Source: Alphaproteobacteria bacterium
Lineage (GTDB): Bacteria; Pseudomonadota; Alphaproteobacteria; ATCC43930; CGMCC-115725
NCBI GenBank assembly: GCA_028871055.1
Contig: JAGWON010000010.1
Span: 60,192-124,191, forward strand
Direction: 5' to 3'
Length of the DNA: 64,000 nt
The notes under the pieces were generated by a model. It ran no database searches. It was not told where the DNA came from and saw nothing but the letters and a program-made list of their open reading frames with translations. The translations under genes were made by a program, and so were the position numbers. Position 1 is the stretch's first letter, and every line of letters begins with the position of its first letter. Of this stretch, positions 27,427 to 35,872 are shown in pieces.

Positions 27427-29052
27427 GTGCGGGATTTCTCGGTGACCGATACCTCGATTCCGAAGCGCCAGACGGTCGTTATCGTCGACGACCGCGCGAC
27501 GAACCTCAAGATTCTCGAGCGTCTCGCCCGGTCCCTCGATCAGGTCGAGGTCCGTCTCTTCGATCATCCGCAGCGGGCGCTCGACGATGCCGCCAAGGCG
27601 CCGCCCGATCTGGTGCTGACCGACTTCAACATGCCCGATCTCGATGGCGCCGCTTTCATCCGCCGCTTCCGCGAGATCGCCGCCTGCGTGGACGTTCCGG
27701 TGATCGTCGTCACCGCCTACGAGGACCGCGATCTGCGCTATCAGGCGCTCGAGGCGGGCGCGACCGACTTTCTTTTGAGTCCGGTGGATCACCACGAGTT
27801 CCGCGTCCGCTCGCGCAATCTGTTGACCCTGCGCCGTCAGCAGCTGCTGCTGCGGGCGCGCGCGTCGTCGCTCGAGGAGAAGATCGTCGCGGACGCGCGG
27901 CGCCATCGCGACGCGCTGCGCGAGAGCCACGAGCTGCTGTTGCGCGTGATCGATGCCGTGCCGCTCGCCGTAGTCGCCACCGATCGCGACGGCCGCTACG
28001 TCTTCGTCAACGATTGGTTCGCCCGCAGCGTCGGCAAGACTCCGGCCGCGATCATCGGCCAGACGCCGGTGGCGGTGAGCGCCGACCCGTATGCCCGGGA
28101 ATCACTGGAGCGCGACAAGCGCATCATGGCCGGAGTCGAGCCCGACGGCTCGTTCGAACATACCGTCAATACCCCCGCCGGCGAGGAACGCGTCATGCTC
28201 AGCAGCAAGGCGCTGCTGCGCGACCCGTCGGGCCGGCCGATGCTGGTGGTCAGCGCGGCGCTCGATATTACCGCGCGCAAGGAAGCCGAACTCGCATTGA
28301 TCGCCGCCAAGGAAGAGGCCGAGCTCGCCAGCCGCAGCAAGTCCGAGTTCCTCGCCAACATGAGCCATGAGCTGCGCACGCCGCTGAACGCTATCATCGG
28401 CTTCTCGCAGGTGATGGCCGACGAAGTGATGGGCCCGCTCGGCAGCCCGCGCTATGCCGGCTATGCGCGCGACATTTGCGCCTCCGCGCAGCATCTCCTC
28501 GGCATCATCAGCGACATCCTCGATGTCTCCAAGCTCGAGGCCGGCAAGGTGGAGATCGACGAAGAGGACGTCGAGCTGCCGCAGGTCGTCCGCGACGTGC
28601 TCCAGCTCGTCGCCGAGCGCGCGCGAGCACTCGACATCAGCATCGACGCCGATCTGCCGCCCGACCTGCCGCGCCTGCGCGCGGACGGGCTCAAGCTGAA
28701 GCAGGTGTTGCTCAACCTTGTCACCAACGCGATCAAGTTCAGCCACGGCGGCGGGCGTGTCGTGCTCGCCGCGCGGTTCGGCGCCGACGGGTTCGAGATC
28801 ACCGTCTCGGATCGCGGCATCGGCATGGATCCGGTCGAGATCCAGACTGCGGTCACCCGCTTCGGTCAGGTGGCGAGCACCTGGAGCCGCCGCCACGCCG
28901 GCACCGGACTCGGCCTGCCGCTGGCGATCGGCCTGGTCGAGCTGCATGGCGGCCAACTGTCGATCGAGAGTTGCAAGGATGTCGGCACCACCGTGCATGT
29001 CCGGCTGCCGGCCGAAAGGGCGCTTGCCGCATCCACACCGGCGGTGGTGTGA
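27427..29052 (+). CDS. hybrid histidine kinase: RpfG-like receiver, PAS, HisKA, HATPase
   Basis: This protein has about 541 residues if translation begins at GTG 27427, preceded by GGGAAGA; GTG 27442 is also possible. The N-terminal receiver (about 15-135) has phospho-acceptor Asp66 in LVLTDFNMPD, Thr in VTAYEDRD and a linker LLTLRRQQLLLRARASSLE. Both receiver and linker closely resemble the receiver half of RpfG. A PAS domain follows (about 165-290), then HisKA with His314 in NMSHELRTPLNA, and HATPase with NLVTNAIKFS and GTGLGLPLAIGLVELHGG. There is no HD-GYP domain and no transmembrane helix. It lies 120 bp before an RpfC-like kinase and probably receives phosphate from it. Confidence 0.88.
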   Translation: MRDFSVTDTSIPKRQTVVIVDDRATNLKILERLARSLDQVEVRLFDHPQRALDDAAKAPPDLVLTDFNMPDLDGAAFIRRFREIAACVDVPVIVVTAYEDRDLRYQALEAGATDFLLSPVDHHEFRVRSRNLLTLRRQQLLLRARASSLEEKIVADARRHRDALRESHELLLRVIDAVPLAVVATDRDGRYVFVNDWFARSVGKTPAAIIGQTPVAVSADPYARESLERDKRIMAGVEPDGSFEHTVNTPAGEERVMLSSKALLRDPSGRPMLVVSAALDITARKEAELALIAAKEEAELASRSKSEFLANMSHELRTPLNAIIGFSQVMADEVMGPLGSPRYAGYARDICASAQHLLGIISDILDVSKLEAGKVEIDEEDVELPQVVRDVLQLVAERARALDISIDADLPPDLPRLRADGLKLKQVLLNLVTNAIKFSHGGGRVVLAARFGADGFEITVSDRGIGMDPVEIQTAVTRFGQVASTWSRRHAGTGLGLPLAIGLVELHGGQLSIESCKDVGTTVHVRLPAERALAASTPAVV

Positions 29053-29056
29053 CCCG

Positions 29057-29091
29057 CTAGGTATCGTTGCGACTCGCAACATAACCACCTA
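29057..29091. promoter_or_regulatory. operator-like dyad between the two kinase genes
   Basis: GTTGCGACTCGCAAC (29066-29080) is a perfect 7-bp inverted repeat with a 1-bp centre. It is flanked by CTAGG (29057-29061) and CCTAG (29088-29092). A related CTAGG...TTGCGAGTCGC arrangement lies upstream of rpfF (34938-34963). It could be an operator or a terminator-like hairpin; function is inferred only from symmetry and repetition. Confidence 0.35.
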
Positions 29092-29172
29092 GCCATAGAT
29101 TTTTTGCCGCCAAGCCGGCAGAATTACGATTCGACCCCGCGTTGGATTCGGGGGAGGGTCGGAAAAAGCCAC

Positions 29173-31965
29173 ATGACCGAACCGCTGGAACCAACAAGCA
29201 CGCCCGCCGCTGGACGCGTTGGACACCGGGAGCGCGGCGTCGCCATCGCGCTGGCGCTGTTCGCCGTGCTGGCGCCGCTGGTGCTCGCGGCGGTTGCCGT
29301 TTTTCGCCTCGGCAGCGCCGTCGATCCGCCGATTGCGCTGCTGGCGCTGGCCCTCGTCCTGCTCGGACCCGGCCTCGCCGCGGTCGTCGTCACGGTCAAG
29401 GGCATGGCGGCAATTGCCGCCACGCTTGGCGCGATGCGCGAGTCCGAGCCGCAGCAGGCGGTGGTGCGCATCTTCTTCACCGGCGTGATGCTGCTCTACC
29501 TCGCAGCGCTCGCGGCGCTTGGTACCGGACCCGATGCGCTGCTGCCGCTGCTCGCAGTCGACGTTCCGGGCATCTTGGTGGCGTGGCTGCTTTTCGTCCA
29601 CCTCGTGGCGGACCCGACGGCGGCGCCGGCACGGCGCCTCGCCGCCATGCTCAGCGACGTCGTGTTCATCTCAATCTTTCTGCATGTCGGCGACGGCTAT
29701 GCGGCGCCGTGGTTCTCGATCTATCTGTGGGTGATCTTCGGTTTCGGCTTTCGCTATGGTCTGCGCGAGCTGGCGATCAGTGCCGTGCTGTCGGTGATCG
29801 CCTTTGGCGTCGTGGTGGCGACGACGCCCTATTGGCAGGCGCGACCGGCCGAATCGGCCGGCGTCTATGTCGCGCTCGCGCTGCTGCCGAGCTATGCCGC
29901 AACGCTCGTTCGCCGGCTCCATGCGGCGCGTGCTGTCGCCGAGGAGGCGGCAGCGGCGAAAAGCCGCTTCCTCGCCGTGATGAGCCACGAGCTGAGAACG
30001 CCGCTCAACGGCTTCATCGGCATGGGCGCGCTGTTCGCGCGCACCAAACTCGATGCCGAGCAGCGCGACATGCTGGCGACCATGCGGCTCTCGGCTCGGA
30101 CGCTGCTCGGTCTGATCAACGACCTGCTCGATTTGTCGAAACTCGAGGCCGGCAAGCTGCGTCCGGCGGTCGAAAGCTTCGCCTTGCCCGACCTGTTGGG
30201 CGGCATCGTCGCGCTCGTGAAGCCGCAGGCCGCGGCCAAGCATCTGGCGCTTACCCTCAGCATCGACCCGCGCCTGCCGGTCGGCTATCGCGGCGCGCCG
30301 CTACAGCTCCGTCAGGTGCTGATCAACCTGGTAGCGAACGCGATCAAGTTCACGCCGCGCGGACGCATCGCGCTGACGGCGTCGTTCCTCGATCGCGAAG
30401 AGGGCCGGGTTCGGCTTCGCTTGGCGGTCAAGGACGAGGGCGTCGGCATCCCGCCCGAATCGATGGACCGCATCTTCGAGGTCTTCACCCAGGCCGACGA
30501 GACCGTCGCTCGCCGCTTCGGCGGCACGGGCCTCGGCCTCGCGATCTCCAAGCAGCTCGTCGAGCTGATGGGCGGCACCATCGCGGTAACGAGCGAACCG
30601 GGCAAGGGTTCGACCTTCACCGTGACCTTGGCGCTCGAGCCCGATGCGTCGGCACCGACCGCCGCACCCGACCTTTCGGGGCGTGGGCTGGCACTGGTGT
30701 CGTCCGACAGCGATCTCGCCGCGCTGGTGGGGGAACACGTGCGCGCCTGGCGCGGCGAACTGCGTTGGCAAGGGGAGGGGGAGGCGACATTCGCCGATCT
30801 CGGCAACGCCGCCGATGGCAAAGCCGCGCTGGTGCTGCTCGACGGCCGCGACAATCCGATGGCGTCTCTGGCGTTTGCCCATCGCCTGGCGACCGAGACG
30901 GCCGAGCCGCCGTTGATCGTGTTCATCGCGCCGGAGCGGGGCAGTGACGCCGTTGCCGGCATCGGCGCCTCCGAGCTTGCCGCCGTGATCGAGGCGCCGG
31001 TGCGGCCGGAAGCCCTGGCGAGTGCGCTGATGAGCGCGCTGGCGAGCGATCCGCGACAGCACACCGCCGAGCCGCTGCCGCTGACTGCGACTGCCACTGC
31101 GGTGCCGCAGCCTGCTCCGCGCGTCATCTCACCAGCGACGACTCCGGCAAAGCCGCCGCACCCGCTCAAGGTCCTGGTCGCCGACGACAATGCCGCGAAC
31201 TGCAAGATACTCAAGAAGGTCCTCGAAATGGCGGGTCATCAGGCGGTGGTCGTTGGCGACGGCGAGGAAGCCCTCGCTGCGCTCGAGCGCGAGCGCTTCG
31301 ACGTGGCGCTGCTCGACATCAACATGCCCGACGTCACCGGCTACGAGGTCGCCAAGCTCTATCGTATGAGCCACGTCGGCGAATGGCGACTGCCGATCGT
31401 CGCGCTCACCGCCGACATCACCAGCGAGACCGAGCGGCTGTGTCGCGAGGCGGGCATGGACGCGGTGCTGACCAAGCCAATGGAGCCCGCGCAGCTGCTT
31501 GCTGCGCTGGCTGACATTCATGCCAAGGCGAAATCGAGCGATCGCCGCCCGGTCGTTGCACCTCAGGTTGTGACTCCGATCTCCGCCCATCCGCGCTTCG
31601 TGCCCGATGCCGGCGCGGTGGTCGACGAGCATACCTTCGCCGCTCTCAAGAACCTGGGGGGCAGTGAATTCGTCACCGAAGTGATCGATACCTTCCGCAA
31701 GGATGCGCGGCGGCTGATCGAGGATTTGCGCAAGGCCGTCGAGTGCGGCAATCTGCGCGACTTTCGAGACGTGACCCATTCGCTTAGGAGCGGTGCGGCC
31801 AATGTTGGCGGCGTGCGGCTGTGCGAGACGCTGACGGCAATGCGCGAGGTCACGGTCCACGACCTGTCGCAGACCGGACCGGCTTATTTCGACAAGATCG
31901 TCAATGAATTCTCGCGCCTCGACGCGAGTCTCGAGCAGATGACGCGCGGCGAACGGCGCGGCTAG
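29173..31965 (+). CDS. rpfC: RpfC-like hybrid sensor kinase (membrane, HisKA, HATPase, receiver, HPt)
   Basis: This protein has about 930 residues from ATG 29173 (an earlier in-frame ATG at 29104 is possible). The N-terminus has about six hydrophobic helices up to residue 250, including a segment GDGYAAPWFSIYLWVIFGFGFRYGLRELA shared with RpfC input domains. It is followed by HisKA (His272 in VMSHELRTPLNG), HATPase (NLVANAIKF, GTGLGLAISKQLVELMGG), a degenerate receiver-like spacer, a receiver with Asp715 in VALLDINMPDVTG, and an HPt domain with His869 in DVTHSLRSGAANVGG. This is the order of RpfC, the DSF sensor. An rpfF-like gene lies nearby. Confidence 0.88.
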   Translation: MTEPLEPTSTPAAGRVGHRERGVAIALALFAVLAPLVLAAVAVFRLGSAVDPPIALLALALVLLGPGLAAVVVTVKGMAAIAATLGAMRESEPQQAVVRIFFTGVMLLYLAALAALGTGPDALLPLLAVDVPGILVAWLLFVHLVADPTAAPARRLAAMLSDVVFISIFLHVGDGYAAPWFSIYLWVIFGFGFRYGLRELAISAVLSVIAFGVVVATTPYWQARPAESAGVYVALALLPSYAATLVRRLHAARAVAEEAAAAKSRFLAVMSHELRTPLNGFIGMGALFARTKLDAEQRDMLATMRLSARTLLGLINDLLDLSKLEAGKLRPAVESFALPDLLGGIVALVKPQAAAKHLALTLSIDPRLPVGYRGAPLQLRQVLINLVANAIKFTPRGRIALTASFLDREEGRVRLRLAVKDEGVGIPPESMDRIFEVFTQADETVARRFGGTGLGLAISKQLVELMGGTIAVTSEPGKGSTFTVTLALEPDASAPTAAPDLSGRGLALVSSDSDLAALVGEHVRAWRGELRWQGEGEATFADLGNAADGKAALVLLDGRDNPMASLAFAHRLATETAEPPLIVFIAPERGSDAVAGIGASELAAVIEAPVRPEALASALMSALASDPRQHTAEPLPLTATATAVPQPAPRVISPATTPAKPPHPLKVLVADDNAANCKILKKVLEMAGHQAVVVGDGEEALAALERERFDVALLDINMPDVTGYEVAKLYRMSHVGEWRLPIVALTADITSETERLCREAGMDAVLTKPMEPAQLLAALADIHAKAKSSDRRPVVAPQVVTPISAHPRFVPDAGAVVDEHTFAALKNLGGSEFVTEVIDTFRKDARRLIEDLRKAVECGNLRDFRDVTHSLRSGAANVGGVRLCETLTAMREVTVHDLSQTGPAYFDKIVNEFSRLDASLEQMTRGERRG

Positions 31966-31968
31966 TTG

Positions 31969-32149
31969 GCCACGCTTGCTGATGCCCTCCTTCGGCGATG
32001 CCGACGTGCTCGCGATAGACCATCGCCCAGTTCTTCCAGCCGCTGAACGGCAGCAAACCGACGACGATTAGTGACAGGATCAGCCCTGTCGGCAACACCG
32101 CCGCAACGCCGCCGCTATCGCGCAGATGCCAGGTGATCGCGCTAAACAC
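31969..32149 (-). pseudogene. remnant of a DUF2231-type membrane protein
   Basis: The minus strand encodes about 56 residues, MFSAITWHLRDSGGVAAVLP followed by TGLILSLIVVGLLPFSGWKNW and VYREHVGI. This resembles the last two helices of DUF2231 membrane proteins (PTGL...GWLGGELVYRHRVGV). Nothing upstream (towards 32200) completes the protein, since the nnrS coding region begins there. It looks like a 3' fragment left after a rearrangement. Confidence 0.45.
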
Positions 32150-32179
32150 GCAAGAATCCTGCGGTTGTTGGGTGTGCGT

Positions 32180-33445
32180 ATGATCCGTAGTCTAGGGCGG
32201 CGATCAACTGTCTTCCTCGTTTGGGCTCGACAAATCGTGGCCGCGATCCCCCGCTATCACAGGTACCATGGCCCGGCCTTACTATCGGCCGGCTTTCGTC
32301 CGTTCTTCGTCGTGGCGGCGCTGTGGGCGGCGGTCGTCATACCGCTGTGGCTCGCCTTCTATGCCGGCGCAAGCGCGGTACCGACCGCGCTGCCGCCGAC
32401 GATTTGGCACGTCCATGAGATGGTCTTCGGCTATGCCACGGCGACGGTGGCCGGATTCCTGCTGACTGCGATCCCGAACTGGACCGGGCGCATGCCGCTT
32501 CAGGGCACGCCGCTCGTCGCGCTCGTGCTGCTTTGGGCCGCGGGCCGCGCCGGCGTGATGCTGTCGGCGCAGATCGGTGCCGCCACCGCGGCCGTCGCCG
32601 ATCTCGTCTTTCCTATCGCCTTTCTGGCGGTGGTTGGGCGCGAAATCGTTGCCGGGCGGAATTGGCGCAATCTGCCGATGCTGGCGGCGCTCGCGTTCCT
32701 GCTGGCGGGCAATCTTCTCGTTCATCTCGAGGCGTTCGGATGGACTGCGACGGCCGAACTTGGGAACCGCCTCGGCGTCGCGACGCTGCTCATGCTCATT
32801 AGCTTCGTCGGCGGCCGCATCGTGCCGAGCTTCACCCGCAACTGGCTTGCCAAGCATCGGTCTGGAAACGCCACGCCGGCAGGCTTTGACTGGGTCGATC
32901 GCACGACGCTCGTCGTGACGGCGGTTGCCCTCGTTGTCTGGACGATTGCGCCCGACGCGGCGTGGACCGCATGGCCTGAACTCGCCACCGCTTTGGCTGT
33001 CGGCATACGCCTCGCGCGGTGGCGGGGCGGCAGCACGTTGCGCGAGCCGCTCCTGTGGGTGTTGCACCTCGGCTACGGCTGGCTCGCGCTGGGCTTCCTG
33101 CTGCTCGCGGTCAACGGGTTCGCGCCGCTCCTGCCGGCGACGACCGCGCTCCACGCGCTGACCGTCGGCGCGATCGGCACCATGACGCTCGCGGTGATGA
33201 CCCGCGCCTCGCTCGGCCATACCGGCCGGCCGCTGGTTGCGGGGACCGGAACAACGACCATCTACGTGCTGATCACGCTGGCGGCCGTTCTGCGACTGCT
33301 GGCGCCGCTGGCTGGCGCGCAATACTTGCTTGTGTTGAGTCTGGCCGGTGCGGCATGGAGCGGCGCCTTCGGGTTGTTCGCGGTTCTCTACGGCCCGCCG
33401 CTGATGTCGCCGCGCGCTGCCGGCGAAGCGGCGCGACCGATCTGA
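32180..33445 (+). CDS. nnrS: NnrS family membrane protein
   Basis: This protein has about 421 residues with around 12 transmembrane helices. The segments LLSAGFRPFFVVAALWAAV, PPTIWHVHEMVFGYATATVAGFLLTAIPNWTGR and HALTVGAIGTMTLAVMTRASLGHTG are NnrS signatures, with conserved His residues able to bind haem/copper. NnrS proteins protect against nitrosative stress during nitrate/nitrite metabolism. No denitrification genes are adjacent, although a nitrite-assimilation locus is 14 kb away. The start is uncertain (ATG 32180 or GTG 32219). Confidence 0.85.
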   Translation: MIRSLGRRSTVFLVWARQIVAAIPRYHRYHGPALLSAGFRPFFVVAALWAAVVIPLWLAFYAGASAVPTALPPTIWHVHEMVFGYATATVAGFLLTAIPNWTGRMPLQGTPLVALVLLWAAGRAGVMLSAQIGAATAAVADLVFPIAFLAVVGREIVAGRNWRNLPMLAALAFLLAGNLLVHLEAFGWTATAELGNRLGVATLLMLISFVGGRIVPSFTRNWLAKHRSGNATPAGFDWVDRTTLVVTAVALVVWTIAPDAAWTAWPELATALAVGIRLARWRGGSTLREPLLWVLHLGYGWLALGFLLLAVNGFAPLLPATTALHALTVGAIGTMTLAVMTRASLGHTGRPLVAGTGTTTIYVLITLAAVLRLLAPLAGAQYLLVLSLAGAAWSGAFGLFAVLYGPPLMSPRAAGEAARPI

Positions 33446-33465
33446 ACCAGCGGAGAGGGATCGCG

Positions 33466-33891
33466 ATGGTCAAGCGACACGGAAAAATCGACGTCAATTT
33501 GAAGCGGGCCTACCTTCCGCCGTCGCCGCAGGACGGATACCGGGTTCTCGTCGATCGCATCTGGCCGCGCGGCTTACGGAAGAAGAAGGCGCGCATCGAC
33601 CTCTGGCTCAAGGACGTTGCGCCGAGCACGGCGCTGCGCAAGTGGTTCGGCCACGATCCCGCGCGCTGGCGCGAGTTTCGCCGGCGTTATCAGGCTGAGC
33701 TCGCCCGCCAGGCGACGCCACTCGAAAAACTGCGGGCGATGGCACGGAAAGGCCGGCTGACGCTCATCTTCGGTGCGCGCGATGAGCGCCACAATCAAGC
33801 GGTCGTATTGAAAGATTTGCTCGCCCGCCAGCGCTCTACGCGTTCGCGCCGCGGCGCTCCTGCGCGGCGACGAGCCGCTCCATCCGCTTGA
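33466..33891 (+). CDS. DUF488 family protein (YeaO-like)
   Basis: This 141-residue protein contains the DUF488 signature YRVLVDRIWPRGLRKKKARIDLWLKDVAPSTALRKWFGH and ends LTLIFGARDERHNQAVVLKDLL. The biochemical role of the family is unknown. The ATG at 33466 follows a GGAGAGGGA ribosome-binding site, 20 bp after nnrS, so the two may be co-transcribed. The 3' end overlaps the convergent rpfF-like gene by 56 bp and encodes an arginine-rich tail beyond the usual domain. Confidence 0.85.
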   Translation: MVKRHGKIDVNLKRAYLPPSPQDGYRVLVDRIWPRGLRKKKARIDLWLKDVAPSTALRKWFGHDPARWREFRRRYQAELARQATPLEKLRAMARKGRLTLIFGARDERHNQAVVLKDLLARQRSTRSRRGAPARRRAAPSA

Positions 33892-34780
33892 GGTCCGATT
33901 CCTCGAGCTTGAACGCCGCCTCGACCCAGAGGTCGGCGATGCGCGTCATCTCCTCGAAGGTCACCGGATTGACCAGCCGGCGCGCGCGATAAAGTGCGCG
34001 CTGCGCGGCATAGCGGCGCTCGCGGCGGCCGATGAAGTCGTAGAACGCCTGCACGCCCTTGCCATCGGGCGCCAGCACGTCGACGACGCCGAGGGCATGG
34101 AGCTCCTCCGCGGTGTAGATTTCGCCGCTCATGATGAGACGCTCGGCGATGCCGGGGGCGATGCGGCGCGCGAGGAAACTGTAGGCGCCCATGCCGGGGA
34201 ACAGGTTGAACAGGATTTCGGGCAGGCCGAACTTGGCGCCGCGCTCGGCGACGATCAGGTTCGAGCTCAACACCGCCTCGAAGCCGCCGCCGAGCGCATC
34301 GCCCTGCACGAGGGCGACGGAAATCACCGGCAGGTCGAAGCCGAGACCGGTTGCGTTGGTGAAGCCGATCTCGCAGCAGGTGTGGGCATAGCGACGCAAC
34401 GCCACTCGATCGCGGTTGCGGATCAGGCCCGAGAACAACTCGAGATCGCCGCCAAGATTCCAGATCTGCGGCGTACGCGAGCCCAGCACCATGTAGCGCA
34501 ACGGCGGTTCGCCAATGACCCGGTCGCCGAACAAGCCGCGCACCAGGCGCTGGATCGCCTGCGCCTCGCGTAGCAGCGCCGGCGTGAAGCACGGTCGGCC
34601 GCTGTATTTGAAATAGCAAAATAGAATTTTCTTCGCGCGGTCGTAGTCGAGTTCGAATTCGCTGAAGCGCTGACTTGCAATTGCGGCCTCGACCGGATCG
34701 GGCAAGCGCTCGACCTCGGCGGGGCGGGCGGCCGCCAGGCGATCCTGCACAAGATCGGCGAGCTGCGTTACGGTCGTCAT
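33836..34780 (-). CDS. rpfF: RpfF-like DSF synthase (crotonase fold)
   Basis: RpfF makes diffusible signal factor, a cis-2-unsaturated fatty acid, from 3-hydroxyacyl-ACP. The 314-residue protein has LDYDRAKKILFCYFKYSGRPCF, YMVLGSRTPQIWNLGGDLELF and CEIGFTNATGLGFDLPVISV, which separate RpfF from ordinary enoyl-CoA hydratases. Glu168 (GGGFEAVLSS) and Glu188 (GLPEILFNLFPGMGAYSF) match the two catalytic glutamates of Xanthomonas RpfF. It lies convergent to the RpfC-like sensor locus, with nnrS and DUF488 between. The 5' region is AT-rich with inverted repeats. Confidence 0.88.
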   Translation of the reverse strand: MTTVTQLADLVQDRLAAARPAEVERLPDPVEAAIASQRFSEFELDYDRAKKILFCYFKYSGRPCFTPALLREAQAIQRLVRGLFGDRVIGEPPLRYMVLGSRTPQIWNLGGDLELFSGLIRNRDRVALRRYAHTCCEIGFTNATGLGFDLPVISVALVQGDALGGGFEAVLSSNLIVAERGAKFGLPEILFNLFPGMGAYSFLARRIAPGIAERLIMSGEIYTAEELHALGVVDVLAPDGKGVQAFYDFIGRRERRYAAQRALYRARRLVNPVTFEEMTRIADLWVEAAFKLEESDLKRMERLVAAQERRGANA

Positions 34781-34858
34781 GGCCGTCCTCCCGGGTTCTC
34801 GGGAAAAGCAATGCCCCGCGGCGGCACCGCAGGGGCATGGTTAAGGTAGGATTAATTT

Positions 34859-34963
34859 CCTAGGTAAATCAAGGACTTTTTAACCACTCTTTAAGTCTTT
34901 GCTCAACTATACCTAGGGGGTCGCGCGCTGCCGGCCGCTAGGAATTCGGCTATTGCGAGTCGC
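34859..34963. promoter_or_regulatory. AT-rich rpfF upstream region with CCTAGGTA inverted repeat
   Basis: CCTAGGTA (34859-34866) and TACCTAGG (34910-34917) form an exact 8-bp inverted repeat around an AT-rich core that contrasts with the GC-rich surroundings. CTAGG with TTGCGAGTCGC (34938-34963) follows. The 268-bp gap holds the divergent promoters of the rpfF-like gene (-) and the dienelactone-hydrolase gene (+). No gene is seen in it. Confidence 0.4.
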
Positions 34964-35048
34964 TGGGGCTACACGCCGGGCATTTCCGACACTGATCATG
35001 CGGTCGCTCGCGTAGCATCCGGATGGCAGGCAAAGCAGGAGGACGGCC

Positions 35049-35834
35049 ATGGATGATATTATCTCCCGCCGTTCGGTGGTGAAGGGCATCGCTGCCGGCG
35101 TTCCGCTGGCGGCGGTTCTCGCCGATCCGAACCTCGCGCACGCGGTCGCGCAGACGCTCGCGCCGGTGTCGATCACCGCCGAGGGCGGCCGCAAGGTTAT
35201 CGGCGCGCTCGCCGTGCCGGCCGAGACGCAGGCGCTGGCGGTTCTGGTCATCCACGAATGGTGGGGCCTCAACGACCAGATCAAATCGGTCGCGGCGGAG
35301 CTCGCCACGAACGGCTTTTTGGCGCTCGCGGTCGATCTGTTCGGCGGCAAAGTCACGACGAACGCCGACGAGGCGGCGCGGCTGTCGCGCATGGTTGCGG
35401 CGAACCAACCGCCGGCGATCGACACGCTCAAGAGTTGGATCGCGTGGTTGAAGAAGAATCCGCGCTGCGACGGCCACGTCGCGACGCTGGGCTATTGTTT
35501 CGGCGGCGGCTGGTCGCTCAACGCATCGCTTGCCACGCCGGTCGACGCCACGGTGGTCTACTACGGCGATGTCAGGAAGACGGCGGCGGCGCTTGGCGCG
35601 CTCAAGGGTCCGGTGCTGATGCATTATGGGCTCAAGGATCGATACATCACCACGGCAATGGTCGAAGGCTTCGAGGCGGAGGCTCGCAAGGCGGGCAAGC
35701 GCGTCACGATCTACGCCTACGACGCCAACCACGCCTTCGCCAATCCGACCGGCGCCGCCTTTCCCTACGTCAAGGACGCCGCCGATCTTGCGTGGAAGCG
35801 CACGATCGCTTTCCTCAAGGCGAACGATACGTGA
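35049..35834 (+). CDS. dienelactone hydrolase family protein, Tat-type N-terminus
   Basis: This 261-residue alpha/beta hydrolase has a Cys nucleophile in LGYCFGGGWSL, an Asp in YGLKDRYIT and a His in ANHAFANPTG, which completes the DLH triad. The motif HEWWGLNDQIKSVAAELATNGFLALAVDLFGG is characteristic. The N-terminus SRRSVVKGIAAGVPLAAVLA is a twin-arginine-like signal, so it is probably exported. The natural substrate is unknown. The stop overlaps a possible GTG start of the next gene. Confidence 0.88.
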   Translation: MDDIISRRSVVKGIAAGVPLAAVLADPNLAHAVAQTLAPVSITAEGGRKVIGALAVPAETQALAVLVIHEWWGLNDQIKSVAAELATNGFLALAVDLFGGKVTTNADEAARLSRMVAANQPPAIDTLKSWIAWLKKNPRCDGHVATLGYCFGGGWSLNASLATPVDATVVYYGDVRKTAAALGALKGPVLMHYGLKDRYITTAMVEGFEAEARKAGKRVTIYAYDANHAFANPTGAAFPYVKDAADLAWKRTIAFLKANDT

Positions 35835-35872
35835 CGGTATCGGATCGCCCTAGTCGCGAGGCAGAGGGCAGA

